A stretch of DNA of 64,000 nt from positions 60,506,593-60,570,592 of the forward strand of contig NC_057923.1 of assembly GCF_018873765.1 (NCBI RefSeq), given 5' to 3'. Within the stretch, counting starts at the first letter, position 1, and each line of letters opens with the position of its first letter. The translations under genes and the position numbers were made by a program. The DNA is from Telopea speciosissima (Eukaryota; Streptophyta; Magnoliopsida; Proteales; Proteaceae). Below, piece by piece: positions 10,842 through 21,829 of this stretch. The notes beneath the pieces are model-generated. The model ran no database searches. It was not told the origin of the DNA and saw nothing but the letters and a program-made list of their open reading frames with translations.

Positions 10842-12622
10842 GGGTAAATTACATTATGACCCCCCTGAGGTTTGTCCTAAATACAGAATGACCTCTTGTA
10901 TTTTTAAATTATACAGCCGAACCCTCTCTGATTGGACGATGTTAAATAATACAATGTAAAATGCCAATTTTACACTCTTCTAATATTATTAACCAAAAAC
11001 TGTTAAATAATACAATGTAAAATGACAACTTTGCCCTCTTCAAATCCTCTTTCCTCTCCAACCCTTTCTTCTTCTTCTTGATTTTCTTTTTTTTTTTTTT
11101 TTTTTCCTGGCTTCTTCTTCTCCTTGGTTGCCTTCGTTGCTTTCATCACTGCCATTCCGGCCAACCCACAGCTCCGGCTTCTTCCAAGTACAGAGAGTGG
11201 AGCGGCTTGAACCCAAGAGTGATGGGTGGCAGATAAGTTCAGAGGATGAGGAATGCAGAATTCCGGGGAAGCAAAAATCTCTTCTCTTCTCCATGCTCTC
11301 CTTTACCCACTTCTCTCTGTTGTCCTTCCTTCTCTTCTTGATGAAGACAACCACTTCCAACGCCGCTTCTTCTAATTTCTCTTCTCTATACCATTCAACT
11401 GAGATTATCTCTCTCAGCTGCGGCTCCTCTTCAACGATTCCAACCTACTGTCATATTCTTACCCTTTATCTTCTGATCCAGAAATGGTTGCAGGTTTTGG
11501 AGCATAGTTTAAAACTTCGATCCTAATCCACTCCGCCAATCCTCTTTGAATCACCCATGAATGCTTGGATCTTCATTTTTGGTCATTTCCCCCCTTCTTT
11601 TTAGTGAGTAAAATAGCAGAATATCACTGAAACTTATATCTTGTAACAACATTTACAAAAAATACTCCTAAAAAATTACAGATTTGGAAAAATATTGTTT
11701 TTTGGTGAATATTTGGGAAAATATTTGCTTCTTCTCGTTTCTAATTTATATGAATCAAGCTGATTCTATGCCCATTTCGATTTGATTGGGATTGAAATGG
11801 ACAGTAGCAATCCAATTCCAGGTTTTTAAAAGAAAAAAAATGGAACCTTTCCATTATTCTATTGGTTCCTGCACTAGAGAATGCTTTGGTATCTTCCACT
11901 GCTCATAGAAACTGAAAGATTCATAAGCCATCATCCAGAGATGGAAGGAACCAATTATGTAGGAACCCATTGGAGATCTTGGTCATGCAACTTGAAATCA
12001 GTACTCTTGAAACTTTTTGGTTTTAAAGAAAGTAAGTGATGGACCAAACTTAGAGGCGGTGTCGCTGGTCTCCAAGTGAGATCAAGAGATAAGATTGGAA
12101 TCGTTGAAGAGGAGCCGCAGTTGAGAGAGATAATCTCAGTTGGATGGTACGGAGAAGAGAAATTAGAAGCAGCGGCGTTGGAAGTGGTTGTTTTCATCAA
12201 GAAGAGAAGGAAGGAGAATAGAGAGAAGTGGGTAAAGGAGAGCGTGGAGAAGAGAAGAGGTTTTTGCTTCCCCGGAATTCTGCATTCCTCATCCTCCTAA
12301 AACTGTGGGTTGGCCGAAATGCCAGCAATGAAAGCAACGACGGCAACCAAGGAGAAAAAGAAGCCAGAAAAAAAAAAAAAGAGAAAATCAAGAAGAAGAA
12401 GAAAGGGTTAGAGAGGAAAGAGGATTTGAAGAGGGCAAAGTTGTCATTTTACATTGTATTATTTAACAACTTTTGGTTAATAATATTAGAAGAGGGTACA
12501 ATTGGCATTTTACATTGTATTATTTAATATCGTCCAATCAGAAAGGGTGCAGTATAATTTAGAAACACAGAGAATCACTTTGTATTTAGGACAAACCTCA
12601 GGGGTCGCAGTATAATTTTTCC
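10842..12622. mobile_element. Mutator-like foldback element, about 1.78 kb, 9-bp TSD
   Basis: The flanks carry a perfect 9-bp target duplication, ATAATATAA, at 10833-10841 and 12623-12631, the size made by Mutator-like transposases. The ends are inverted: left GGGTAAATTACATTATGACC, right (reverse complement) GGAAAAATTATACTGCGACC, then a shared CTGAGGTTTGTCCTAAATAC. The inverted arms are very long, about 10842-11446 and 12093-12622. They diverge by scattered substitutions and about 60 extra bases in the left arm near 11186-11245. Each arm contains two copies of a TTAAATAATACAATGTAAAATG motif. The loop (11447-12092) codes for nothing recognised and no transposase is present, so the element is non-autonomous. 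Confidence 0.8.
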
Positions 12623-12631
12623 ATAATATAA
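12623..12631. repeat. 9-bp TSD, right copy
   Basis: ATAATATAA immediately follows the terminal TTTTTCC of the element. It is identical to 10833-10841. The surrounding DNA is AT-rich, so chance matching is not negligible, but both copies abut the inverted termini exactly. Confidence 0.75.
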
Positions 12632-14187
12632 TGAGAATTACAAAGGTAGGATTCCAATAAAGAAATGCTCATTGTGCTCCCTCGTCTCAAGAGGTTTGAG
12701 ATTTATTTTCACACACGCATACTAAGCCAGGTCGAGCCAGGTCATGGCAAGGCAAGACCTTTCTGTGTATAATTCCTTTTTGTTGGTGAGCGGACTTGTA
12801 TCCAGATTAATTTTTATCTTTCCGACGCCAGGCAAAGATTTTCCAATATTGGATGCCATTTTCTTGACGTAATTTTATGTTGATTAAATGTTAACCATCA
12901 TTCTTAACAAAAAAAAATGTTAACCATCATATATGTTCTAAATTGAGGTTTTGTCAGAAATTTTTACTAACATGTTTTAAATTCTATCTGACATTCAATG
13001 TGATTTTACCGATGTCAGATAAGCATCGTCCAATACATCGTTGATGTTGGTGATTTTTTGTTGTGCATTATCTAAAATGCATTGGAGGTCAAATTGAGTC
13101 GAGAGATCATCTACATTCGTCTTTTTGGAGTCAAAGGATCGTCCCCCTAAGTCCAATTTGGGAGCAATTCATCTTCAATAACCATGCTCCTACTCTGCAA
13201 CTTTTTGGTGTTTGGAAAGAATGACCACTCTCAACTTTTGTCTGGCTGTACTGCTGGTCTGCCGGATTAAATTTCAATCTTATTGATCCTTCTGTGGGAA
13301 AATAATTCTCTCAAATTCCCTAAAACTATGTTGTGCGGGCATTTCAAGGTGGAGATGTTGATATATGGCAGCTCGGAACCTTGGACGTCCACGTCCATGG
13401 TGCCGAGCTCAAGAAAAGAAAAAAAAAATACAGAAATCAATGAGTTCGGCCGATTGAATGTTCCAACTACCGCGTGTTGACATCTCCACCCACCGTATTG
13501 CACACTTTAGGAAATTGGAGAGGATTAAAATCCCCCTTTTGAGTGTATAAGTTTCTTGTGCCCATCATGGAGGATTGAATCAAATGTGAAGGAACTCATG
13601 CTTACATTAAGAAGAAGATCCGCATTGGTGCAGATGTTGTTATCGGGCCTTCGCTGATGATCATCTATGCCAGAACAGAGGTCGCAGAGGATGCAACCTA
13701 GATTGATCATAGGTATTCGAGGCAGGAACCAGGAAGATGGTGGGCAGTAGAGATCGCTGGAGAGTTATTGAAGCATTAAGGAGTCGAGAAAACTCATGGC
13801 TACAGTTATGTTGAAGCCAAGTCCCTAACCATATAAGTTCCTAGTTGCTTCGCGGGATTCCTGTACTTCTGTTAGAGCTATTTGATAATGATGGAGAAAC
13901 AAACAGATAATGCATGAAATAAGCTGTTAAAGCTGAAAGTCTCTCTTAAAGTAGGGTTTAGAGGGGGTTATTACTCCCAAAAAGTAAAGAACAAGAAGGA
14001 AAATTCATCTAGAAACCCTTAATCTGAGACCTGAAAAGATGGAAATTTGGAATCCCTATTAATCTCGTAACATATATGAAGTGAAGTCCTATCGTGAAAG
14101 ACCCAATCTGATCAACAGTGAAACCTAATAGATATTAAAAACCAAAACCGAATACGAAGAGCTGGAGCGACGAAATTAGAGATGTTT
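12632..14187. other. Intergenic, no supported gene
   Basis: No reading frame resembles a known protein. A weak foldback lies at about 13340-13500 (AAGGTGGAGATGTTGA against TGTTGACATCTCCACC, and the local palindrome CTTGGACGTCCACGTCCATGG). It probably includes the 3' UTR of the OEP7-like gene near 14187. Confidence 0.45.
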
Positions 14188-14466
14188 CTATTTCAATCCA
14201 GCGCGGTCCGAGACATCGTCGGTGGTGGTGGACAAAGAAGACTTGGGAGCTCCGCTGGGTTCTTCATCGTCGGGATCGCGGGTGGCGTCGGACTTGTCCA
14301 TGGCGTCGCGAGCTTGCTTGAGGAAAGGCTTGAGAGCAAGCTCTATGGTCATCCATCCGAAAGCTAGAGCTCCAGCAACCACAATAGCCGATTTCATGGA
14401 ATTCTCCTTCTCCTTCCCCGATTGCTTCATCCTCGCTCCCTTCGCTTCAAGCGTTCTTCCCTTCAC
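14188..14466 (-). CDS. OEP7-like chloroplast outer envelope membrane protein, 92 aa
   Basis: This is a small signal-anchored protein resembling plant OEP7 (outer envelope membrane protein 7). A basic N-terminus precedes one membrane segment at about residues 26-46 (SAIVVAGALAFGWMTIELAL). The family-typical KPFLKQARDAMDKSDATRDP then leads into an acidic, Ser/Thr-rich tail. Proteins of this family insert into the chloroplast outer envelope with the C-terminus in the cytosol and have no cleaved transit peptide. The family is usually 60-70 residues, so Met13 (MKQSGKEKENS) or Met24 may be the real start; the longest frame is given. The gene is intronless and divergent from the NAD(P)H-hydrate dehydratase gene, about 690 bases between start codons. 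Its biochemical role is unknown even in model plants. Confidence 0.82.
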   Translation of the reverse strand: MKGRTLEAKGARMKQSGKEKENSMKSAIVVAGALAFGWMTIELALKPFLKQARDAMDKSDATRDPDDEEPSGAPKSSLSTTTDDVSDRAGLK

Positions 14467-15154
14467 ACCTCTTCTTCCTTGCAGCGTTACTCGTACGCAA
14501 GGTTTTTGGTGGTGGTGGAGTGGAGACGAACAAGATATTTAAAAAAAACAATTTTTTTACTGGTTTGGACTTCGTAAATTCAATCAACGGCCTAAGTTTG
14601 CTGGTTGGGGACTGGACCCCGCCTCACATCTCTGTGCGCACGCGTCGGTCCACGACCGCGCGCGCGCGCGCGTCGAATCAGTATAATCTATTAGAACAGC
14701 TTTGCTCATTCATATTTGCTTTGTCGAACTGTCACGCCTCACGGCATCTGCCTACGAAGCCACTGTCTTCCCGCTACCGCCATTAGGTATGAATTTATGC
14801 TTTCTGGTTTTGCTCCTTTCTAAATTTTCAGTGACTTCCCTCATCTCAGTTATTGTTTAACAAAGGAACTTCAATGACTACTTGGCAGTCCTGTTTATTT
14901 CGGAATTCAATAGATTCACCGGCGATTTTCGTTCATCCAACTGATAGGTATAGTTGAACTTGCAAGAGTAATAGGGGGGAAAAAAAAGAGAACAAAAGGG
15001 TCTCTGAATTCGAATTGTAATTGAATATCGTGATTATTTGGTGGTTGTGAATTCAAAATGGAATTTTTATTATGTAAAAGATCTGAATTTTAGTTGGGTT
15101 ATTTTCTGTTAATTGTATCCCTTATGATTGCACATTTTCATACACTAATTAAAC
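14467..15154. promoter_or_regulatory. Shared divergent promoter region with (CG)8 tract
   Basis: This interval separates the start codons of the OEP7-like gene (-) and the hydrate dehydratase (+). On the minus strand a TATA-like TTTAAATATC lies at about 14532-14541. A pure CG alternation (eight CG units, 14657-14672) sits in a GC-rich patch. A consensus donor (CGCCATTAG|GTATGAAT) at 14787/14788 suggests a non-coding first exon of the plus-strand gene ending there, with the acceptor before 15155 undetermined. The exact transcription starts are not visible. Confidence 0.5.
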
Positions 15155-15995
15155 ATGGCACCAGTCCTTCCTTTGCTTATCTGCTGTCATCCAAATTGTA
15201 CGTTGGCTTCCTCGGCAATCCTTAAGAGACAACAATTCCTGATAAGGTCCCTGGGAGATTACAACAATCAAACCCACGCACAGAGAATGGAAGCGACAAA
15301 GGTTGTGGCGGGAACCCATTTAGAAGCTGATGTCGAGACTATATTAAGAACAATTACTCCAAAGCTTGACCCAAGTCGACACAAAGGCCAGGCAGGTCAG
15401 CTTCTTCTTCTATTTAGCCAAATTTTGATTGTTAATTGGTAGTTTGTACTCTTATTTGAGCAGATTCGAAGTTATTGCAGCGGATGTGTCTCCTATAAAT
15501 TTTCTTATCTTTATGTATATTTCCATGGATATTGTGGTGTGGAATCCTGGCTTTATTGGCCAAGGAAATTAACGATTTCCTGTGAATTGCACTGTGCTAT
15601 GAAGCTGAGAAGAATTAATGCTTGTGCTTCCTACTTGTGGACTACCCATACATGGTTGCGTGTGGTGGTTGTTCCAAGTATTCAAGTGTCATACTCACTC
15701 ATGTTTCTTATCTCAGTTTATTCCAGTGCCCTCCCCCCCCCCCCCCCCTCCCACCCAAAAAAAAAAAAATTAGAAGGCTACCTCCTAAATTCCTAATATC
15801 TGTAGATGGGCTATAAAATGTTAAATTACAGTTAGCTTGGACTAGCTCAAGATAGGACGCAAACAAGTACTAGTTCACTGGAATGGGGCTACTCATGTGG
15901 GTGGCAAAATACATAGAACTGTTGAAATGACCTTGGTAGTGTCGACCTAAAGGTGGGTTTACTGAAACAGTGCACATAGCTAAAGCCAGAATAAG

Positions 15996-16045
<50 letters not shown>

Positions 16046-19000
16046 AGTTGTTCAGAAAGGGATTTGCAAAATGGTTGGGAGGAAATTATTAAATGGAGAG
16101 ATGTGGGCTTTGGGGAACTTGCTTGCCAGCACACAAGAAATTCATGCAGCGACACCTCTGTTCTGTCATTTAAGGAAAGAGTGAGATTAAGAGGAAAGAC
16201 GTGCTGTAGGAATTAACAATCTGAGAGATTTAACGGAATAAAAAGTAAATTGATATAAGTAGATATTAATTGCTATCTACTATTTAAGTTTAAGGCATTA
16301 ATATATTTGACATACTAAGGTATGTGTTGACGTCATCAGTCTGCCAGTTTCAACCTGCCATGCCCGGTGGATTGGGAGGTCAGTTGTGATAACATTGATA
16401 GAGGCCATTCTGTGCCTCATCACAATTGTATGAAAGAGTGCTACATAGGCTGTAACATACAAGATGCTTGTTTATTGTTCTTGGCACTTCAGTCTGATTT
16501 TCTCACTCTTGTGCCTTAAAAATTTGAATCAAAGACCTAGTCTTGGTTGCTGTTGGTACTCAATTCTAATAGCCTTACTCCTATTACTAACCGAACTATG
16601 TCCCTGTTATGTTAATGAATTAAGGTATATAATTTACTTTTCCTGGATCATTAATCACTAAAAAGTTGTTCATCAGGGAAGATAGCTATCATTGGTGGTT
16701 GCCGTGAATACACAGGAGCTCCCTATTTTGCTGCTATATCCGCATTAAAAATTGTCAGTGCTTTACTTCTTTTGCTTTTCCCTCATTTTCATTATTTAGA
16801 CTGGATGTCGCTAACTCGCTATTGTTTTGCATGTAATATATTCTATATTATTCACGTGCAACTATTATGTGTCATGTAGGGTGCAGATTTGTCCCATGTT
16901 TTCTGTACAAAAGAAGCTGCCACAGTTATAAAAAGCTATAGCCCGGAGATAATTGTGCACCCTGTTTTGGAAGAATCTTACAGTATAAAGTGAATTGCCA
17001 CTTGAAATCCACTATTCCTTTGATTATTCAGATTTGGATTTTCTATTCAGGTTCTGATTTTCATAAAACAATATATTCAGGGAGGATGAGAAAAGATCTA
17101 TCTCTGCTAAGGTTCTCGCTGAGGTTTCCAAGTGGATGGAGAGATTTGATTGCCTTGTTGTGGGTCCAGGCCTGGGAAGAGACCCTTTTCTTCTGGTGTG
17201 TGCTTTTGTTGCTTCTTGTTATATTGGTTTTTTAACTAGATTTAGTTTCTGGAACTGGGAATGGGCCTAATTATGTGGTGCCAGGTGTGTTTCCTTCTGA
17301 GGGAAAACTAGGAGCCGCTATCCATTTGCTATACTAGAGTCCGAAAAATAATTAAGCTTTCTCATGTTTCCAGTTCTTGTTCTTCGTTCTCCTCGTGCTC
17401 TTCCTTTTCTTTTGTTTCTGAAGTCTTAGTTTAACAGAATATTCTGGTCTTTGTTTATTGCTGTATTCCTGTTTGGATATTTACTTCTACTATCCATATA
17501 TTACGTCTAAATATTTCCATACTACTTCTACAGGACTGTGTTAGTGAGATAATGAAGCTTGCGCGGCAATCAGAAATCCCAATTGTCGTTGATGGGGTAT
17601 GTTATTCACGTGTTTACATTGGAGCATTTAAAAGAAAGATTAAAAAAAATGTCAGAGAAACCGTTTGTTGTTCTCTTTTAATCAATACCTAATCTATTTC
17701 TAGGTTTCTTTACTTTTCTTGATGATGTGTGTTCTTCACAGGATGGACTCTTCCTTGTCACTAACAATCTTGATCTTGTTAGTGGGTACCACTTAGCTGT
17801 CCTAACTCCAAATGTGAATGAGTATAAACGCCTTGTTCAGAAAGTTCTAAATTCTGAAGTTAGTGGTGAAGATGCAACTGAGGAACTACTATCTTTGACG
17901 AGAAGGTAACAATTTGTATGTTTATGTTGGTATTTAGATCATTAACCTGCTCATAAACTGACTTTGTTTGTTACCTATATATCAGCCATCCCAGAAAATT
18001 AGATCTATCACCTGATACTTATCTTCTTTCCCTCCCCCCCCCCCCCCCTTGAGCACATCTCAACAGATCTGTTGAGATGGTTTGGCTTCTGAATGAGTTG
18101 TTTTTTAGTATTGTTGATTTCCCTGGTATGAATCATCATGTGGTGGATATCGGCTCCTGATTTACATATGCATGACAGCTGATGCTTAAATACCTTGGTA
18201 CATGCTCTGCGTATGTCTTCTGTACTTGGAGAGACTGGCATAAGTTCATATAGAATTATTAGAATTATTTATAGCATGGGGTCTCTCCATTTTAAGGTGT
18301 GGTGTTTAGGAAACCTAGGGTTGACTCTCTAGATTTGTCCCTCTCTTTCTCTCTTATCTTTATTATCTACTATTTCTGCTTCTTTTGCAGTTTCAGCCTT
18401 ATAAATTCAATTCTGTGATAAAAATCAACCTTCTCATTTTTTTTCCAACTCCAACAACAAAGTCACTAAACGTCTAAAAGACTAACCTCATATCATCATC
18501 TATAGCTGCTAGCCTACATACTTTAGAAAAGCTTGCATGTCCATATAATAAATCAATCTTTTTTTCCCCAACCACCTAGCTTGAAACCCATTTGTAGACT
18601 ATTCCTCTTCAATCTGTAGCTGATTCCTATGTAAAACCTCTGTCGCCATTTAAGACCCAAACTTTCACTTACTGGAATTTGAACCAGAAGCAGAAACCCT
18701 CGAGTCCATTATTTATCCAGCATTAAAACTTTAAAGTATCTCCCATCTAAAACCAATTCCTTTAACCTCCGTACAGTTTTCCCAAAACAGTAGGGCTGTA
18801 ACCCGGTGAAGTCCCAATAGAGTTAGGATGGGAATCCTAATTATTGGAATTTTATTGTATGAAAAAATGGCCTCCAGTCTTTATGCTAGCAGCTCAAGCT
18901 TTTTACCACAACACTAATTTCCTCCCAACACTTTGCTTTTGTGATCCTACATCAATTCAATTTATTTTGGTCCCCAGTTAAGCTGGTAGCCTTACTCTAT

Positions 19001-21394
19001 CCATTCTTTGCTGAGTGTTTACAAATGCTATACATCATTTTGATATTGTGTGATGAATGTGAATGGTATTCCATTTTGTTATTTGTGCTCCCTTAGCCTT
19101 CTTAAACCACAATTGCTCTGCTTGTCAGGATTGGCGGCACAACCATTCTACGGAAAGGAAAGTCTGATCTCATCAGCGATGGTGAGGCCGGTAAAAAAAT
19201 AAGGGGCATTCAGTTTTCTGAAGATGATGTTCAACATTCTCTACATTTGCTTTCAATATTCTAGTAGTTTACTAAGGAATTTCTGTATATTTGATTGATA
19301 TCTAGAAATTAATAATAAAATAGATTAAGTTGATCGCATAAAAGGGTATTGGGGTAGTCATGGAAAACACTGAGGGAACCAATATTCAAAGCATCCTCAT
19401 AAATCTAACTATTGTCAATTGCTCTGATTGGATAACCACTCAAAGCATCTAGTCATCTAATCTATCACCAGATCTTGGGTACCCCAGAGATATGGGAAGC
19501 AATCTAGAAGAATTTCAAATTGGCTTCACAAAAAACAAAAAAAGGTCCAGAGATTGGATGGTTCAATTATCTATTTGAGGTAATGGATCAAGAAAATTTA
19601 TGAGTCTGTTGTAGTTAGTCATTTTCGATAATTGGTTGATATGTCAATTCAGGAAGATGTTCTATGTGGGATAGGATGTTTTGAGTGCTATATCACATTC
19701 TGTCATTCCTGTGCACAAGCAGAATTTGTTTACTAAGCATAAAGAAGGTTTTTTTCTATAGGGAAATCTGGTGTAAATGAGTTAAATTTAAGTTCCATTA
19801 CCTTAGACTGGAATTCCACTTAGTTTATGTGATTTTAATCCATGCTTCTTTCTGGACACATATTACTCAATGTTTAACTTTTCTGTGTTTTATAAAATAT
19901 GATCATGTTTAGAGGCTCTGAAGCTCTGACTTTCAATGGTTTATACAGTGACTATGGTGAGCACATTTGGATCCCCTCGGCGGTGTGGTGGCCAGGGTGA
20001 TATCCTTTCTGGAAGGTTTGCTATCATAGAGAATGCTTTTAACCAATATCTAGCTTGTATTCCTTTGCAAGTTCTTTCTCTGATTTACATTCTTCTTGCA
20101 CTTCAGGATGTCTTTTCTTGTTAACCAAGGATGTGAATCAATAAATTACAAATTATTAACTGTTTTGACCTTTATTCTTATTTTTAAATAGATGAAATTT
20201 TTTGGATATATACGGAACAACTTGTTGTAACCAAAGTGGTGAACTAAAAAGTTGTAACCTTCTTTACTCATCCCTTGTCTTATTCCCACAAATTATTTAT
20301 TATAGGGGTAAAAAAGTGTTTTCAAAAGGTTGAAACTTATTTAATGCAGATTTTATGTGAAATGACAGGATTTACCATCATTGGGGGAAAAAAGTGAAAT
20401 AAGATGGAAAAAAAAGGAACCACTTCAATCCTTAGGATAACAGCTAATTTTCTATAATAACTGTTGATTAAAAATTATTTTGAGGCATTTCACTCCATAT
20501 TACGATGTGGTTTGTTTTAAGGCAATATTGTAAACTTCTAATAGGTTATGAAATCTTATCCATTACGATTATCGCCACGGTTCAAGGAGTCGGCCAAGAC
20601 CAAAAACGATTTCAGCCAATTCATACTGTATTCTAGGGTTCAGGCCGATTCTGGCTGGATTGAAATCAGAATCGACTGAGGCTGATTCAATACCCGATTC
20701 CGAATCCTTGAACTGCAATTATCATGGAGCAGCCCCCCCCCCCCCAACCCTCCGGGGCAAAATCTTGTACAGTCCATGGTTCTATTTTTTTTTTTTTGAT
20801 ATATTTGTTGCATGTATTGCTGGTTCTTCCCCATCGATCTACATCAAGGACTCAAGACTTTTTGAAATTTGTCATCTGAAATGGCTGCATTGGTGTTTCA
20901 GAAATGGTGCTCTTGAGAGTTGCAAAATGCTTATGTCCAAACTGATAGCATTCTCTTAAAATTTAACCCTTCTGTTGTCAGTGTTGCAGTATTTTCTTCT
21001 TGGGCACGTCAACAGAGGCCATCTGCAGAAGGAGATTCAAGTGGCAGGTTATTTATCACATCTGTACCTAAAGCTAGAAGCGCTAAGTGCTTGAACTCAC
21101 ATGGTTTACTACTATTCTTTTATGTACCTGACTCTGGTGGTTCTCTGGTTTTGTTTCTTTGAAGTACACCAAATCCAATGGTTCTGGGGTGCATTGCTGC
21201 ATCAGCATTGTTAAGGAAAGCGGCATCAGTTGCCTTTGAGAATAAGAAAAGAGGAACTCTCACCACGGACATCATTGAGTGCTTAGGGAAGAGGTTGTTA
21301 ATTTGTTCCTAGGACAGCTCCATCTTGGAAATTAAAGTTGCTCTGCTAACTTTTCCTTTCTTGCAGTTTGGAGGACACATGCCCAGCCAGTTAA
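15155..21394 (+). CDS. NAXD: ATP-dependent (S)-NAD(P)H-hydrate dehydratase, 11 coding exons, 373 aa
   Basis: This is the NAD(P)HX repair enzyme: it dehydrates the damaged S-form of NADH or NADPH hydrate using ATP and works with the epimerase NAXE. It has a YjeF C-terminal, ribokinase-like fold. Exons by splice signals and reading frame: 15155-15395, 16677-16753, 16880-16989, 17081-17195, 17534-17596, 17742-17905, 19129-19190, 19949-20015, 20982-21047, 21165-21293, 21367-21394 (TAA). These total 1122 coding bases and all phases agree. Landmarks: [63 protein letters not shown]; and the catalytic [16 protein letters not shown]. The C-terminus is [13 protein letters not shown]. The first about 45 residues look like an organellar targeting extension and contain a second Met (RMEATKVV) that could serve as a cytosolic start. 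Length fits the plant family. Intron 8 holds a MITE. Confidence 0.92.
15733..15773. repeat. Poly-C (16) then poly-A (13) tract in intron 1
   Basis: Sixteen C in a row at 15733-15748 are followed by TCCCACCC and thirteen A. The tract is one of a series of long mononucleotide C/G runs in this window. Confidence 0.9.
15998..16044. repeat. (CT)n microsatellite
   Basis: This is an uninterrupted TC/CT dinucleotide run of about 47 bases inside the first coding intron of the hydrate dehydratase gene. Confidence 0.95.
20579..20717. mobile_element. MITE-like foldback in intron 8 of the hydrate dehydratase gene
   Basis: The termini are inverted: ACGGTTCAAGGAGTCGG on the left, and the right end reverse-complements to GCAGTTCAAGGATTCGG. 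The interior is repetitive (GATTC-rich). Flanking duplications are not obvious. The insertion lengthens the intron without touching splice signals. Confidence 0.5.
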
Positions 21395-21829
21395 CAATGT
21401 CCGCGAACTGATATTCTGTGGTCCTGGGTGGTGCTAGTGATGAACTTTGAAGGTTAATGACTGATGAGCTTGGGTTTGCTCTTTCTGTCAAAGTTTTGAA
21501 TTCCTTAATATTTTGATCCATCTATTGGTGAGAGATCTGTGATGTATCCATAATTTCTCCTGTGGGAGGAAAAAAAAAGAGAACGGGGAAGAGAAAAAAA
21601 AAAAAAAAAAAAAACCATCTCCCATTTTATATGATATTTTTTCTTTGGGGGGGAGGGGGGGAGGGGGGCTGTTTGGGGGGTATGGGGAGGATAATACTGT
21701 CCTAGAAGAGAGAAAATGAAGAATAACAACTTATGGAAGGAGCATAGGGAAATTTTATTCTGGAAGGTTTTTTTTTTAATGAAACCAGTGAATCAATAAA
21801 CTTCAAAGAGAGAGAGAGTACAAAATTAA
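21395..21829. other. Hydrate dehydratase 3' region with poly-A and poly-G tracts
   Basis: This is the 3' UTR and downstream DNA. A run of about 20 A (21595-21614) and a G-rich stretch (21647-21690, GGGGGGGAGGGGGGGAGG and similar) are present. No gene was seen. Confidence 0.5.

Noticed and set aside
11128-11526. 132-codon frame rich in Ser and Leu
   Set aside because: It lies within the foldback arm and its mirror image occurs in the other arm; counted as element sequence, not a host gene.
15889-16155. 88-codon minus-strand frame with Arg-Glu repeats
   Set aside because: The repeat is the translated (CT)n microsatellite inside an intron.
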